From contig CAZCGA010000236.1 of NCBI GenBank assembly GCA_964498075.1, positions 1 through 6,722 on the forward strand: a stretch of DNA of 6,722 bases, read 5' to 3'. The notes under the pieces were generated by a model. It saw only the letters and a list, made by a program, of their open reading frames with translations. It made no database searches and had not been told where the DNA came from. This stretch comes from CAZCGA01 sp964498075 (lineage in GTDB: Bacteria; Desulfobacterota; Binatia; HRBIN30). Below, piece by piece: positions 1-5,475 of the stretch (positions are counted from its first letter, which is position 1; each line of letters begins with the position of its first letter). A program made the translations under genes and the position numbers.

Positions 1-70
1 GCGCGGTCGAGTCCGCCAGGTCGGTGAAGACCAGCGTGAGGATGCGCGAGATGCCAGCCGCGTCAGTCAT
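1..70 (-). CDS. Class III adenylate/guanylate cyclase-domain protein, N-terminus only
   Basis: This is the start of a gene running off the left edge; 23 codons are visible. Reading from the ATG at 70-68, residues 10-22 are ILTLVFTDLADST. This matches the first strand of class III nucleotide cyclase domains, where the Asp (residue 17) binds catalytic metal. Family proteins of the TLVFTDL(V/E)(D/G)ST type make cAMP and often carry further sensor, kinase or ATPase domains; what follows here is unknown. The subtype differs from the cyclases at 993-3038 and 3068-5173 (LLADVTGFS and IMFTDMVGYS), so it is not a simple copy of them. The frame is open upstream for 12 codons to a TGA, without another ATG, which supports this start. 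No Shine-Dalgarno sequence is visible, and the start codon sits in a perfect palindrome (61-78). Confidence 0.75.
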   Translation of the reverse strand, partial: MTDAAGISRILTLVFTDLADSTA

Positions 71-78
71 GACTGACG
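61..78. promoter_or_regulatory. 18-bp perfect palindrome centred on a start codon
   Basis: CGTCAGTCATGACTGACG reads identically on both strands. The ATG of the leftmost cyclase gene (70-68, minus strand) occupies the centre. As RNA it could fold into a 7-bp stem with CATG in the loop; as DNA it is a symmetric site for a dimeric protein. The neighbouring bases (60 and 79) do not continue the symmetry. That it regulates anything is inference. Confidence 0.45.
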
Positions 79-159
79 ACTCGAAGCATGATGAAGGAGA
101 TCCCGGTCAGCGAGCGCTTACAATGGTACGCGTGGTCATGAGTATGGTGACGTATTGGC

Positions 160-192
160 CCGCTCACCCTGAGCCTGTCGAAGGGTGAGCGG
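160..192. repeat. REP-like palindrome, copy 1
   Basis: Inverted repeat with 11-bp perfect arms CCGCTCACCCT (160-170) and AGGGTGAGCGG (182-192) around an 11-base loop GAGCCTGTCGA. The core CCCTGAGCCTGTCGAAGGG is, from memory, a widely dispersed extragenic palindrome in many high-GC bacterial genomes. It overlaps the 3' end of the GIY-YIG gene and supplies its last eight or nine codons and its TGA stop (166-164). It is in inverted orientation to the copy at 522-552. It could also act as a weak terminator, but no T-tract follows. Confidence 0.85.
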
Positions 193-479
193 AACCCCGG
201 TGGCGACCACGTGCCAGGCGCCGGAGTTCTTCCCATTCGCCCCGGATGAGAGCTTCCTTCTTCTTGCGGGTCCATCCTTTGATCTGCTGTTCCGCTGCGA
301 ATGCTGCATCGCGGGTCGGCAGCTCCTCTGAGTAAGCCAGTCGCACGGGGACGGCGAGTCTTGGTATATCCGCCCAGTGTTCCCGACTGATGCTGCTGAA
401 GACGTTCATCCAGATTATCGGAGTGCCCAACATAGTAGGAGCCATCAGCACACTGGAGAATATACACCCAGAAGGCCAT
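164..479 (-). pseudogene. GIY-YIG nuclease (COG2827/UPF0213-like), one-base frameshift
   Basis: A small GIY-YIG endonuclease-domain protein broken by one extra base. From the ATG at 479 the first frame gives WVYILQC, then SYYVGHSDNLDERLQQH (residues 4-30). These are the VYI and YVG strands of the GIY-YIG fold plus Arg26, the expected catalytic arginine. At the GGGG run (347-350 on the plus strand) the frame must shift by one base. It then continues PVRLAYSEELPTRDAAFAAE, with Glu63 the expected metal ligand, and QQIKGW, typical of this family. Removing one G gives 104 residues, about normal length. Uncorrected, the frame runs on without similarity to position 63 (138 aa). The last residues (HPSTGSG) are encoded by the palindrome at 160-192. 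No clear ribosome site is seen. Family members are single-domain nucleases of unclear cellular role. A sequencing error in the homopolymer is possible. Confidence 0.8.
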
Positions 480-521
480 GCGATGGGTTCGTACACGACG
501 TGTCGGGCCGCTGCTACCGCG

Positions 522-552
522 CGCTCACCCTTCGACGAGCTCAGGGTGAGCG
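522..552. repeat. REP-like palindrome, copy 2 (inverted)
   Basis: Inverted repeat with 10-bp perfect arms CGCTCACCCT (522-531) and AGGGTGAGCG (543-552) around the loop TCGACGAGCTC. Its reverse complement differs from copy 1 at only two adjacent loop bases (TC for CT), so the two copies face each other across the GIY-YIG gene, 329 bp apart. It lies 42 bp upstream of the GIY-YIG start and 58 bp downstream of the AbrB-type antitoxin stop. The small palindrome ACACGACGTGT at 493-503 lies between it and the nuclease start; otherwise I see nothing in 480-610. Confidence 0.8.
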
Positions 553-610
553 GGGCATGCTCTCATCTATGGTCGCCGAAATGCGTCACCGCATTTGTGA
601 ACAGCAGTGC

Positions 611-841
611 TTAGCCACGCGTGAGCGCCATGATCTGGTCAGTGGTCAGGCCACTGGTCGCCTTGCCCCTGAGGTGCTCGACGATGCTACGACCGCGTCC
701 ACGCCTGCGGCCGCCCCGAGCCTTTCTAATCCGTACTGCGGTGCCTTCGACCGTGAACTCCACCTCGCTGTTGGGCAGCAGCCCCAACTGCTCGCGGATT
801 TCGACCGGAATGGTGACTTGCCCCTTCGATGTGATGCGCAT
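611..841 (-). CDS. AbrB/MazE/SpoVT-family antitoxin-like DNA-binding protein
   Basis: A 76-residue protein. Residues 1-41 form the swapped-hairpin AbrB/MazE domain, with the family signature SKGQVTIPVEIREQLGL at residues 5-21 and a strand pair ending VRIRKA. A basic linker (GGRRRGRGR) leads to a tail, IVEHLRGKATSGLTTDQIMALTRG, of the kind that binds and neutralises a PIN-domain toxin in VapBC-type pairs. The protein would bind DNA as a dimer and repress its own promoter. The start is well supported: AGGAGA lies five bases before the ATG. A toxin gene normally follows within a few bases or overlaps the stop. Here the 58 bp after the stop hold no PIN reading frame before a REP-like palindrome, so the gene appears to be an orphan antitoxin or stand-alone regulator. 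Confidence 0.85.
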   Translation of the reverse strand: MRITSKGQVTIPVEIREQLGLLPNSEVEFTVEGTAVRIRKARGGRRRGRGRSIVEHLRGKATSGLTTDQIMALTRG

Positions 842-846
842 AGCAG

Positions 847-852
847 TCTCCT
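847..852 (-). promoter_or_regulatory. Ribosome binding site of the AbrB-type gene
   Basis: AGGAGA on the minus strand, five bases upstream of the ATG at 841. It is one of only two strong Shine-Dalgarno sequences in the window, the other belonging to vapB, and it fixes the start. Confidence 0.7.
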
Positions 853-856
853 ACTC

Positions 857-880
857 GGTAATACTTCGATGAGTCTTACC
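857..880. promoter_or_regulatory. Imperfect palindrome, candidate operator of the AbrB-type gene
   Basis: Arms GGTAATACT (857-865) and AGTCTTACC (872-880) pair at eight of nine positions around TCGATG. The site lies 16-39 bp upstream of the antitoxin start and overlaps the proposed -10 box. That is where an autoregulating AbrB/MazE antitoxin is expected to bind. The structure is seen directly; its function is inferred. Confidence 0.5.
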
Positions 881-907
881 ATCGCAGGACGCCTCGATGC
901 CCGTCAA
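878..907 (-). promoter_or_regulatory. Possible sigma-70-like promoter of the AbrB-type gene
   Basis: On the minus strand TTGACG (907-902) matches the -35 consensus at five of six positions. An 18-bp spacer leads to GATGGT (883-878), a poor -10 match (three of six). Transcription would start near 871, giving a leader of about 30 bases. The -10 overlaps the candidate operator at 857-880. The rest of the 151-bp gap between this gene and the cyclase gene at 993 shows no gene and no clear terminator. Confidence 0.35.
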
Positions 908-992
908 GCTCGGCACACCGGTCCAGCGCCGGCGATCTTCTCGCGCACGACGCGGTGAGGATCGGCGTGGGCGACCGGGGACGTGCACTCGT

Positions 993-3038
993 TCACGGCT
1001 CCAACCCCACCTTCTTCAGCAGCGCCGTGAAGCGCGGGTCGGACCGCAACGGGTCGAGCTCGGGATCGATCTTCCACCACCCTACGTAATACGAGTGCTC
1101 TGCCTCGGCCTGCGTCAGCGACGCGAAGGCCTCGTCCACCTCGCCCAGCCCTGCATGCACCGTCGCCACGAAGGCAGCGGAGACGAACTCATCGTGCAGC
1201 CGTTCGCGCATATGCTTGAGCACCTTGCTCGCGCCGGCCCTGTCCCCTCCGTCCGCATACGCACGCCCGAGGGCCGACTCGATTTCCGTACTGCCCGCGA
1301 ACTGCTGGGCAGCGTGCAGCTCGGCGATGGCCTCTGACAATCTGCCGGTGCGCGCGTACGCACGCCCGAGCCACAAATGCGCATACCAATAGTCCGGGTC
1401 GGTGGTGATCGCGGTGCGCAGCTGCTTGATCGCCTCATCGTAGTGGCGGGCGAGGTAGAGGTTGATGCCCAGCCAGGTGTTCATCTCGGGCGACAGCGGA
1501 TCCAGCTCGACTGCGCGCCGCGACTCGGCGAGTCCTTCATCGACCTGGCCGGTGCCAACCAAATACCAGCCGTTCATTTGATGGGCGGAAGGCAAGTCGG
1601 GCTGCATTGTGAGCGCTGTTTGGAGCTCGCGACGCGCCGCGGCGTAGTCACGGTCATACCACCAGTGCACGACGCCCAGCCAAGTGTGCGCCTCCGCCAG
1701 CGAGGGATCGAGTTGCAGCGCTTTCTCGGCGGCCTCACGGGTGCGCGGCAGGCACTCGTCTGCCGGCAGCGGCCAGTCGGTGGAGATTTGGTAGTTGTAG
1801 GCCAAGCCGAGATAGGCCAACCCATAGCTGGGGTCGCGCGCAATCGCTTGCTGGAAGTACCGCACGGCAGTGCCATAGTCGGCAATCGTCGCGGCCGCAT
1901 GGCGTCCCTTCAAATAGAGCTGATACGCCTCCAAGTCGTCCGTCGGTTTCTGGTCGAGCCTCTGGCGCTCGCCGGCAGCGAGGGCGACCTGCAGCGCCTG
2001 CGCCACCGTTTGCGCCACTTGGCTGCGGATGGCGAAGATGTCCTTCAACTCGCGATCGTAGCTGTCCGACCAGAGATGGTAGCCATCCTGGACATTGATG
2101 AGCTGTGCGGTGATCCGCACCTGATTGCCCGCTTTGGCCACGCTGCCTTCGAGGACGGCGCCGACGTGCAATTGCGCGCCGATATTTTCGATGGGTTCGT
2201 TCTTGCCTTTGAAGGCGAACGACGAGGTTCGTGCCGCAACGTGCAAGCCCGAGACCTTAGAGAGGGCGGTGATCAGATCTTCCGTGATGCCGTCGCTGAA
2301 GTACTCGTTCTCCTTGTCCGAGCTCATATTGACGAACGGCAGCACCGCGACCGACTTTCGATCCGCGTTGTAAGCGATCGACGGCGGCACGCCCGGGGCC
2401 GCGGACTGTTGGTGGCGCCACACGGCAACGCCGCCGCCAACAGCCACCACCACGAGCGCAGCGGCCGCAATGGCCCAGCGCAGCGCGGAGCGCCGGGTCG
2501 ACGGGTGCTGCACCGTGCCCTTCGGCACAATGAGATAGGCGTGCACCGGATCGGAGATGTTCTTCAGCTTCTGCCGGCCGAGATCGACGAATTGCTCGTC
2601 GAGCGTGTTGCGCACCTGGCGGTAGACGCCTTCGGAGACACAGATCGTCCCCGGCCGCGCCAGCGCCTCCAGACGCGCCGCGATGTTGATCGCGTCACCG
2701 AAGGCGCGGCCGTCGCGCAGCAGCACGTCACCGAGGTGGACGCCGATGCGGATCTGCAACTGCTGGTCTTCGAACGGCTCCGCGGCGATGCGCCGCTGCA
2801 GCGCCACCGCTGCCTGCACCGCGGCGACGACGCTGTCGAAGGTGGCGAACAAGGCGTCGCCCGCCACCGGCTCGGCGCGGCCGTTGTGCTCGCCGACGAT
2901 GCCCTGCGCGATCGACTGCAGATGATGCACCGCGTGCGCCGTGCGCTCGTCGTTCTCGCCCATCAGCTTGCTGAAGCCGGTGACATCGGCCAGCAGCACG
3001 GCACAGACGCGGCGCGTGAAGGTGTTGTCGGGCTCCAT
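993..3038 (-). CDS. Membrane class III cyclase-like / TolB-like / TPR protein with altered cyclase site
   Basis: A 681-residue protein of four parts. Residues 9-170 are a class III cyclase homology domain. A membrane helix lies at about 186-207. Residues 228-351 are a TolB-like domain (COG5616 type; KSVAVLPF, then RTSSFAFKGKN and LINVQDGYHLWSDSYDR). From about 371 to 640 there are TPR repeats (SYGLAYLGLAYNY, AEAHTWLGVVHWWYDRDY and later units). The end, LRSDPRFTALLKKVGLEP, is shared with its paralogues. Arginines just before the helix predict a cytoplasmic cyclase domain and external TolB/TPR parts. Metal-binding Asp18 and Asp61 and transition-state Asn118 and Arg122 are present. The lysine and aspartate that recognise the adenine ring, present in the neighbour as K57 and D114, are Pro57 and Arg111 here. 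The protein may therefore use another substrate or be catalytically dead. Its start lies 29 bp after the neighbour's stop, suggesting cotranscription; no strong Shine-Dalgarno is seen. Confidence 0.9.
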   Translation of the reverse strand: MEPDNTFTRRVCAVLLADVTGFSKLMGENDERTAHAVHHLQSIAQGIVGEHNGRAEPVAGDALFATFDSVVAAVQAAVALQRRIAAEPFEDQQLQIRIGVHLGDVLLRDGRAFGDAINIAARLEALARPGTICVSEGVYRQVRNTLDEQFVDLGRQKLKNISDPVHAYLIVPKGTVQHPSTRRSALRWAIAAAALVVVAVGGGVAVWRHQQSAAPGVPPSIAYNADRKSVAVLPFVNMSSDKENEYFSDGITEDLITALSKVSGLHVAARTSSFAFKGKNEPIENIGAQLHVGAVLEGSVAKAGNQVRITAQLINVQDGYHLWSDSYDRELKDIFAIRSQVAQTVAQALQVALAAGERQRLDQKPTDDLEAYQLYLKGRHAAATIADYGTAVRYFQQAIARDPSYGLAYLGLAYNYQISTDWPLPADECLPRTREAAEKALQLDPSLAEAHTWLGVVHWWYDRDYAAARRELQTALTMQPDLPSAHQMNGWYLVGTGQVDEGLAESRRAVELDPLSPEMNTWLGINLYLARHYDEAIKQLRTAITTDPDYWYAHLWLGRAYARTGRLSEAIAELHAAQQFAGSTEIESALGRAYADGGDRAGASKVLKHMRERLHDEFVSAAFVATVHAGLGEVDEAFASLTQAEAEHSYYVGWWKIDPELDPLRSDPRFTALLKKVGLEP
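1906..2166. repeat. Near-identical block shared with 6451-6711
   Basis: This 261-bp part of the 681-aa cyclase gene aligns without gaps, at a constant offset of 4545 bp, with 6451-6711 in the upstream paralogue. I count about 16 differences (about 94% identity), including a 62-bp perfect match (2044-2105 against 6589-6650). The block encodes the second half of the TolB-like domain up to the LYLKGR motif, then similarity falls sharply in the TPR region. Confidence 0.75.
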
Positions 3039-3067
3039 CCGGTCTCAGCGCGGCTCGGTCTGGGCGG

Positions 3068-5173
3068 TTACTGATCGAGCCCCATCTTCTTCACGAGAGC
3101 CGTGAACCGCGGGTCGGCGCGCAGGTTATCAAAAATGCCGCCGGTCTTGAGCCACACCAGATCCCCGGACCGTCCTTCATACGCCCTGTCGAGCCACTCA
3201 AAGGCCTTGTCGTTCGCACCCAACCCCGCGTAGACGGCTGCAATGCCACTGGGTAGAGCGTGCGGGAACCGCGAGCGGTCCTGCAGCTCGTCGATGACCT
3301 TCAGCGCTGCTTCCCGTTGCCCGCCCCTCGCGTAGGCACATCCGAGAAGTGAAAGTATCCAGGGATTCGCGGGGTCCAAACTCCTGGCCGTGTGCAGCTC
3401 GACAATCCCTTGCTGAACCGCGCCGCTCCAAGCGTAAGCCGAACCGAGCCACCCGTATCCCACGGCGTAGTTTGGATCGAGATCGAGGAGCCGTTGATAT
3501 TGCGCGATTGCCTCGTCAAACCGACGAGCGGCGGTGAGGCTCAACGCGAGGAGCCAGCTGGCTTCGGGCGAGAGCGGATCGATCTCGACGGCCCGGCGAC
3601 CCGCTGCAATCGCTTCGTCGAACCGTCCCATCGCGTTCAGGAAGTAGCCACCGTAGAATTGATGTGCCGAGGCGGAGTTTGGGTCGAGCGCGATGGCGCG
3701 CCGAAACTCGCGCTCGGCAGTGGACCAATCGCGATCGTACCAGAAGGCAACGGATGCCAACCACACATGGGCTTCAGCGAGCGTGTCGTCGATTTCCAGC
3801 GCCTTCAACGCTTCTTCGCGACCCTTCGGCATGGCATCCTCTGGCACCAAGAACCAATCGGTCGTGTTGACGTAGTAGGAAGCCAAACCGGCGTGCGCCA
3901 GCGCGTAGCTTGGGTCGACGGCAACCGCTTGGCGGAAATACTCGGCGCTCTTGGCGAATCCAGCAATGGTGTACTGCCTCATGAAGTAACGGCCCTTCAA
4001 GTACAGCTGATACGCTTCGACATGGTCCGTCGGCTTCTGCGCGATGCGCTGTCGCGCGTCGACGCCCAGCTCGACTTTCAATGCGTCGGCGACGCGCTGC
4101 GCCACGTCGGTCCGAATCGCAAACATGTCCTGCATGTCGCGATCGTAGGTCTCCGACCACAGGTGATAGCCGTCGGCGATGTTGATGAGCTGCGTGGTGA
4201 TGCGCAGCTTGGTGCCGGCCTTCGCGACGCTGCCTTCGAGGACGACGCCGACGTGCAGCTGCGCCCCGATCTTCTCGATGTCTTCGTTCTTGCCTTTGAA
4301 CGCGAACGATGAGGTGCGCGCGGCAACGTGCAAGCCCGTCACCTTCGACAGCGCGGTGATGATCTCCTCGGTCATGCCGTCGCTGAGATACTCGTCAGCC
4401 GCGTCCGGGCTCATGTTGGCGAACGGGAGCACGGCGACAGATTTTCGATCCTCGGCGTGAGCCAACGGCGTCGGCGCGACCGGCGAGGGAGATGCTTGTG
4501 ACGTGGTCGCGGCGGGTTGCTGATACCGCCACATGATCGCGCCAGCGATAGCGAGAAGGGTCGCAAGCACCGCGGCCACTGTCGGGAGCCGCGCTGTCTT
4601 TGCGCTCGTGCTCTGCCGCGAACGGGCGGGTGTCCCCTGCGTCCACGGCAGCACCACCCGGTACACGTCGATCGGTACCTGAATGTTCTTCAGCTGCGGC
4701 TGTCCGATCGGTACCAGCGGCAGGTCGATCTTGGTGTGGACCTGGTCATGAACCGGACGTGTGATGCAAATCCCGCCGGCCTCGGCCAACGGCTCGATGC
4801 GCGCCGCGATGTTCACGCCGTCGCCGAACACGTCGCCGTCGCGCACCTCGACGTCGCCGAGATGCAGGCCGATGCGCACCTGGATGCGCCGTTCGGCCGC
4901 CGCGGAGGCGTTCTGCTCGACCAGTGCCGTCTGAATCGCGATGGCGCAGCGCACCGCCTGCAACGCGCTGCTGAACTCCACCAGGAACCCGTCACCGGTG
5001 CTTTTGACTTCGCGCCCGCCGTACTGTGCGAAGATCGGGCGGACGAGTCGCTGCTGCTCGTGCAGCAGCGCCAGCGCCAGCCCTTCGTTACGCTGCGTCA
5101 GTGCGCTGTAGCCCACCATGTCGGTGAACATGATGGCGGCGAGTCTACGGTGATCGGGCTCGGCAGGCATCAT
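3068..5173 (-). CDS. Membrane class III adenylate cyclase-like / TolB-like / TPR protein
   Basis: A 701-residue protein. The class III cyclase domain (residues 9-174) has a full set of expected active-site residues: metal-binding Asp18 (IMFTDMVGYS) and Asp61 (KSTGDG), adenine-recognising Lys57 and Asp114 (DVFGDG), and transition-state Asn121 and Arg125. It should convert ATP to cAMP. A membrane helix spans about 196-215, then comes a Pro/Ser/Thr/Ala-rich linker. The TolB-like domain is at 244-367 (KSVAVLPFANMSPD). TPR repeats run from about 387 to 680, ending LRADPRFTALVKKMGLDQ. TPRs usually bind other proteins or peptides; the TolB-like part has no established function in this setting. The start is ATGATG (5173 and 5170) with no Shine-Dalgarno, and it lies inside the truncated vapC frame. 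The domain begins at the usual distance from it, so the coding part seems complete while the native upstream region is missing. Expression may depend on the vapB promoter and translational coupling. Confidence 0.92.
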   Translation of the reverse strand: MMPAEPDHRRLAAIMFTDMVGYSALTQRNEGLALALLHEQQRLVRPIFAQYGGREVKSTGDGFLVEFSSALQAVRCAIAIQTALVEQNASAAAERRIQVRIGLHLGDVEVRDGDVFGDGVNIAARIEPLAEAGGICITRPVHDQVHTKIDLPLVPIGQPQLKNIQVPIDVYRVVLPWTQGTPARSRQSTSAKTARLPTVAAVLATLLAIAGAIMWRYQQPAATTSQASPSPVAPTPLAHAEDRKSVAVLPFANMSPDAADEYLSDGMTEEIITALSKVTGLHVAARTSSFAFKGKNEDIEKIGAQLHVGVVLEGSVAKAGTKLRITTQLINIADGYHLWSETYDRDMQDMFAIRTDVAQRVADALKVELGVDARQRIAQKPTDHVEAYQLYLKGRYFMRQYTIAGFAKSAEYFRQAVAVDPSYALAHAGLASYYVNTTDWFLVPEDAMPKGREEALKALEIDDTLAEAHVWLASVAFWYDRDWSTAEREFRRAIALDPNSASAHQFYGGYFLNAMGRFDEAIAAGRRAVEIDPLSPEASWLLALSLTAARRFDEAIAQYQRLLDLDPNYAVGYGWLGSAYAWSGAVQQGIVELHTARSLDPANPWILSLLGCAYARGGQREAALKVIDELQDRSRFPHALPSGIAAVYAGLGANDKAFEWLDRAYEGRSGDLVWLKTGGIFDNLRADPRFTALVKKMGLDQ

Positions 5174-5201
5174 AGACGTTGGTGTCGAGGATCACTTTCA
5201 T
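5145..5201 (-). pseudogene. vapC: Truncated vapC (PIN-domain toxin), first codons only
   Basis: The ATG at 5201 overlaps the vapB stop in an ATGA, the usual arrangement of vapBC operons. The frame reads MKVILDTNVYDACRARSP and then stops (TAG, 5147-5145). MKVILDTNVY is the typical first strand of a PIN-domain RNase, with Asp6 the first catalytic acidic residue. A whole PIN toxin is about 120-145 residues, so roughly 90% is missing. From about 5173 the same DNA is the start of the cyclase gene in another frame, so the break lies near codon 10-12. No other PIN sequence was found in the window, and the product cannot be an active toxin. Confidence 0.75.
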
Positions 5202-5392
5202 TGGTAGACGGTGCGAAAGCGCCCGGCACGCAGCAACGCGTCGAGCGACGCTTCGATTTCCTGATCCTCGATCGTCTTCTCCAGTGCCTTATGGATGGCC
5301 TCGGTATCGGTTTTCGCGTGGAAGAGCCGGCGCACCTTCTCGATCTTTTCGCCGTCGAGATTGTAGGTCTTCTTCTTCAGTGCCGATCGCAT
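5198..5392 (-). CDS. vapB: VapB-like type II antitoxin
   Basis: A 64-residue protein with a basic N-terminus, MRSALKKKTYNLD, a predicted ribbon strand. It is followed by helix-rich EKIEKVRRLFHAKTDTEAIHKALE, the ribbon-helix-helix-like pattern of VapB antitoxins. An acidic segment follows (IEDQEIEASLDALL), and the tail RAGRFRTVYQ is likely to occupy the toxin groove. Such proteins neutralise a PIN RNase and repress their own operon. The identification rests on this pattern plus the toxin start overlapping its stop by four bases. An in-frame ATG at 5404 would add four residues, but GGAGGG lies four bases before the ATG at 5392, so the shorter form is preferred. The toxin is truncated, leaving this antitoxin without its partner here. 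It might still repress the promoter, which now faces the cyclase genes. Confidence 0.8.
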   Translation of the reverse strand: MRSALKKKTYNLDGEKIEKVRRLFHAKTDTEAIHKALEKTIEDQEIEASLDALLRAGRFRTVYQ

Positions 5393-5396
5393 TGAT

Positions 5397-5402
5397 CCCT
5401 CC
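5397..5402 (-). promoter_or_regulatory. Ribosome binding site of vapB
   Basis: GGAGGG on the minus strand, four bases before the ATG at 5392. It decides between that start and the in-frame ATG at 5404, which would place this site inside the coding region. Confidence 0.7.
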
Positions 5403-5403
5403 A

Positions 5404-5418
5404 TCTGGATGATCCAGA
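5404..5418. promoter_or_regulatory. Palindrome TCTGGAT-N-ATCCAGA, candidate VapB operator
   Basis: Perfect 7-bp arms around one base, immediately upstream of the vapB ribosome site and downstream of the proposed -10 box. VapB proteins usually repress by binding short palindromes at this place. A second, smaller palindrome, ATCAATTTGAT, lies at 5425-5435 across the -10 box and could be a second half of the operator. Binding is inferred. Confidence 0.5.
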
Positions 5419-5421
5419 CCG

Positions 5422-5448
5422 ATTATCAATTTGATCCATATCTGACAA
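5422..5448 (-). promoter_or_regulatory. Possible sigma-70-like promoter of vapB
   Basis: On the minus strand TTGTCA (5448-5443) and GATAAT (5427-5422) each differ from consensus at one position, but their spacing is 15 bp, shorter than the ideal 17. The local AT content is much higher than the surrounding coding DNA. The perfect palindrome TGCTCGCGAGCA (5452-5463) lies just upstream. If active, this promoter would also drive the cyclase genes at 5173 and 3038. Confidence 0.45.
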
Positions 5449-5475
5449 CCTTGCTCGCGAGCAGTTCCAGCGGCG

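Noticed and set aside
150..562. Target-site duplication flanking the palindrome-bounded GIY-YIG unit
   Set aside because: The flanks (GTATTGGC on the left, GGGCATGC on the right) share no convincing direct repeat, so no transposition footprint can be claimed.
560..610. Possible PIN-toxin remnant after the AbrB-type antitoxin (in-frame translation ALLFTNAVTHFGDHR)
   Set aside because: It faintly resembles the start of a PIN protein (ALLVDTN), but the key Asp is missing, there is no start codon, and a stop comes within 16 codons; the match is too weak to call.
377..958. Plus-strand frame of 193 codons across the GIY-YIG and antitoxin region
   Set aside because: It runs through a palindrome, an operator and two genes read on the other strand, with low-complexity translation and no ribosome site; it is a shadow frame.
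3039..3067. Terminator or promoter in the 29-bp gap between the two complete cyclase genes
   Set aside because: It is GC-rich, with no hairpin followed by T residues and no -10/-35 pair; cotranscription is simpler.
1377..3074. A 565-codon open frame on the plus strand opposite the 681-aa cyclase, and similar long plus-strand frames at 3392-4312 and 4517-5395
   Set aside because: Long antisense frames are expected opposite high-GC genes. Their translations are rich in Arg, Leu and Val without recognisable motifs, while the minus strand encodes clear conserved domains throughout.
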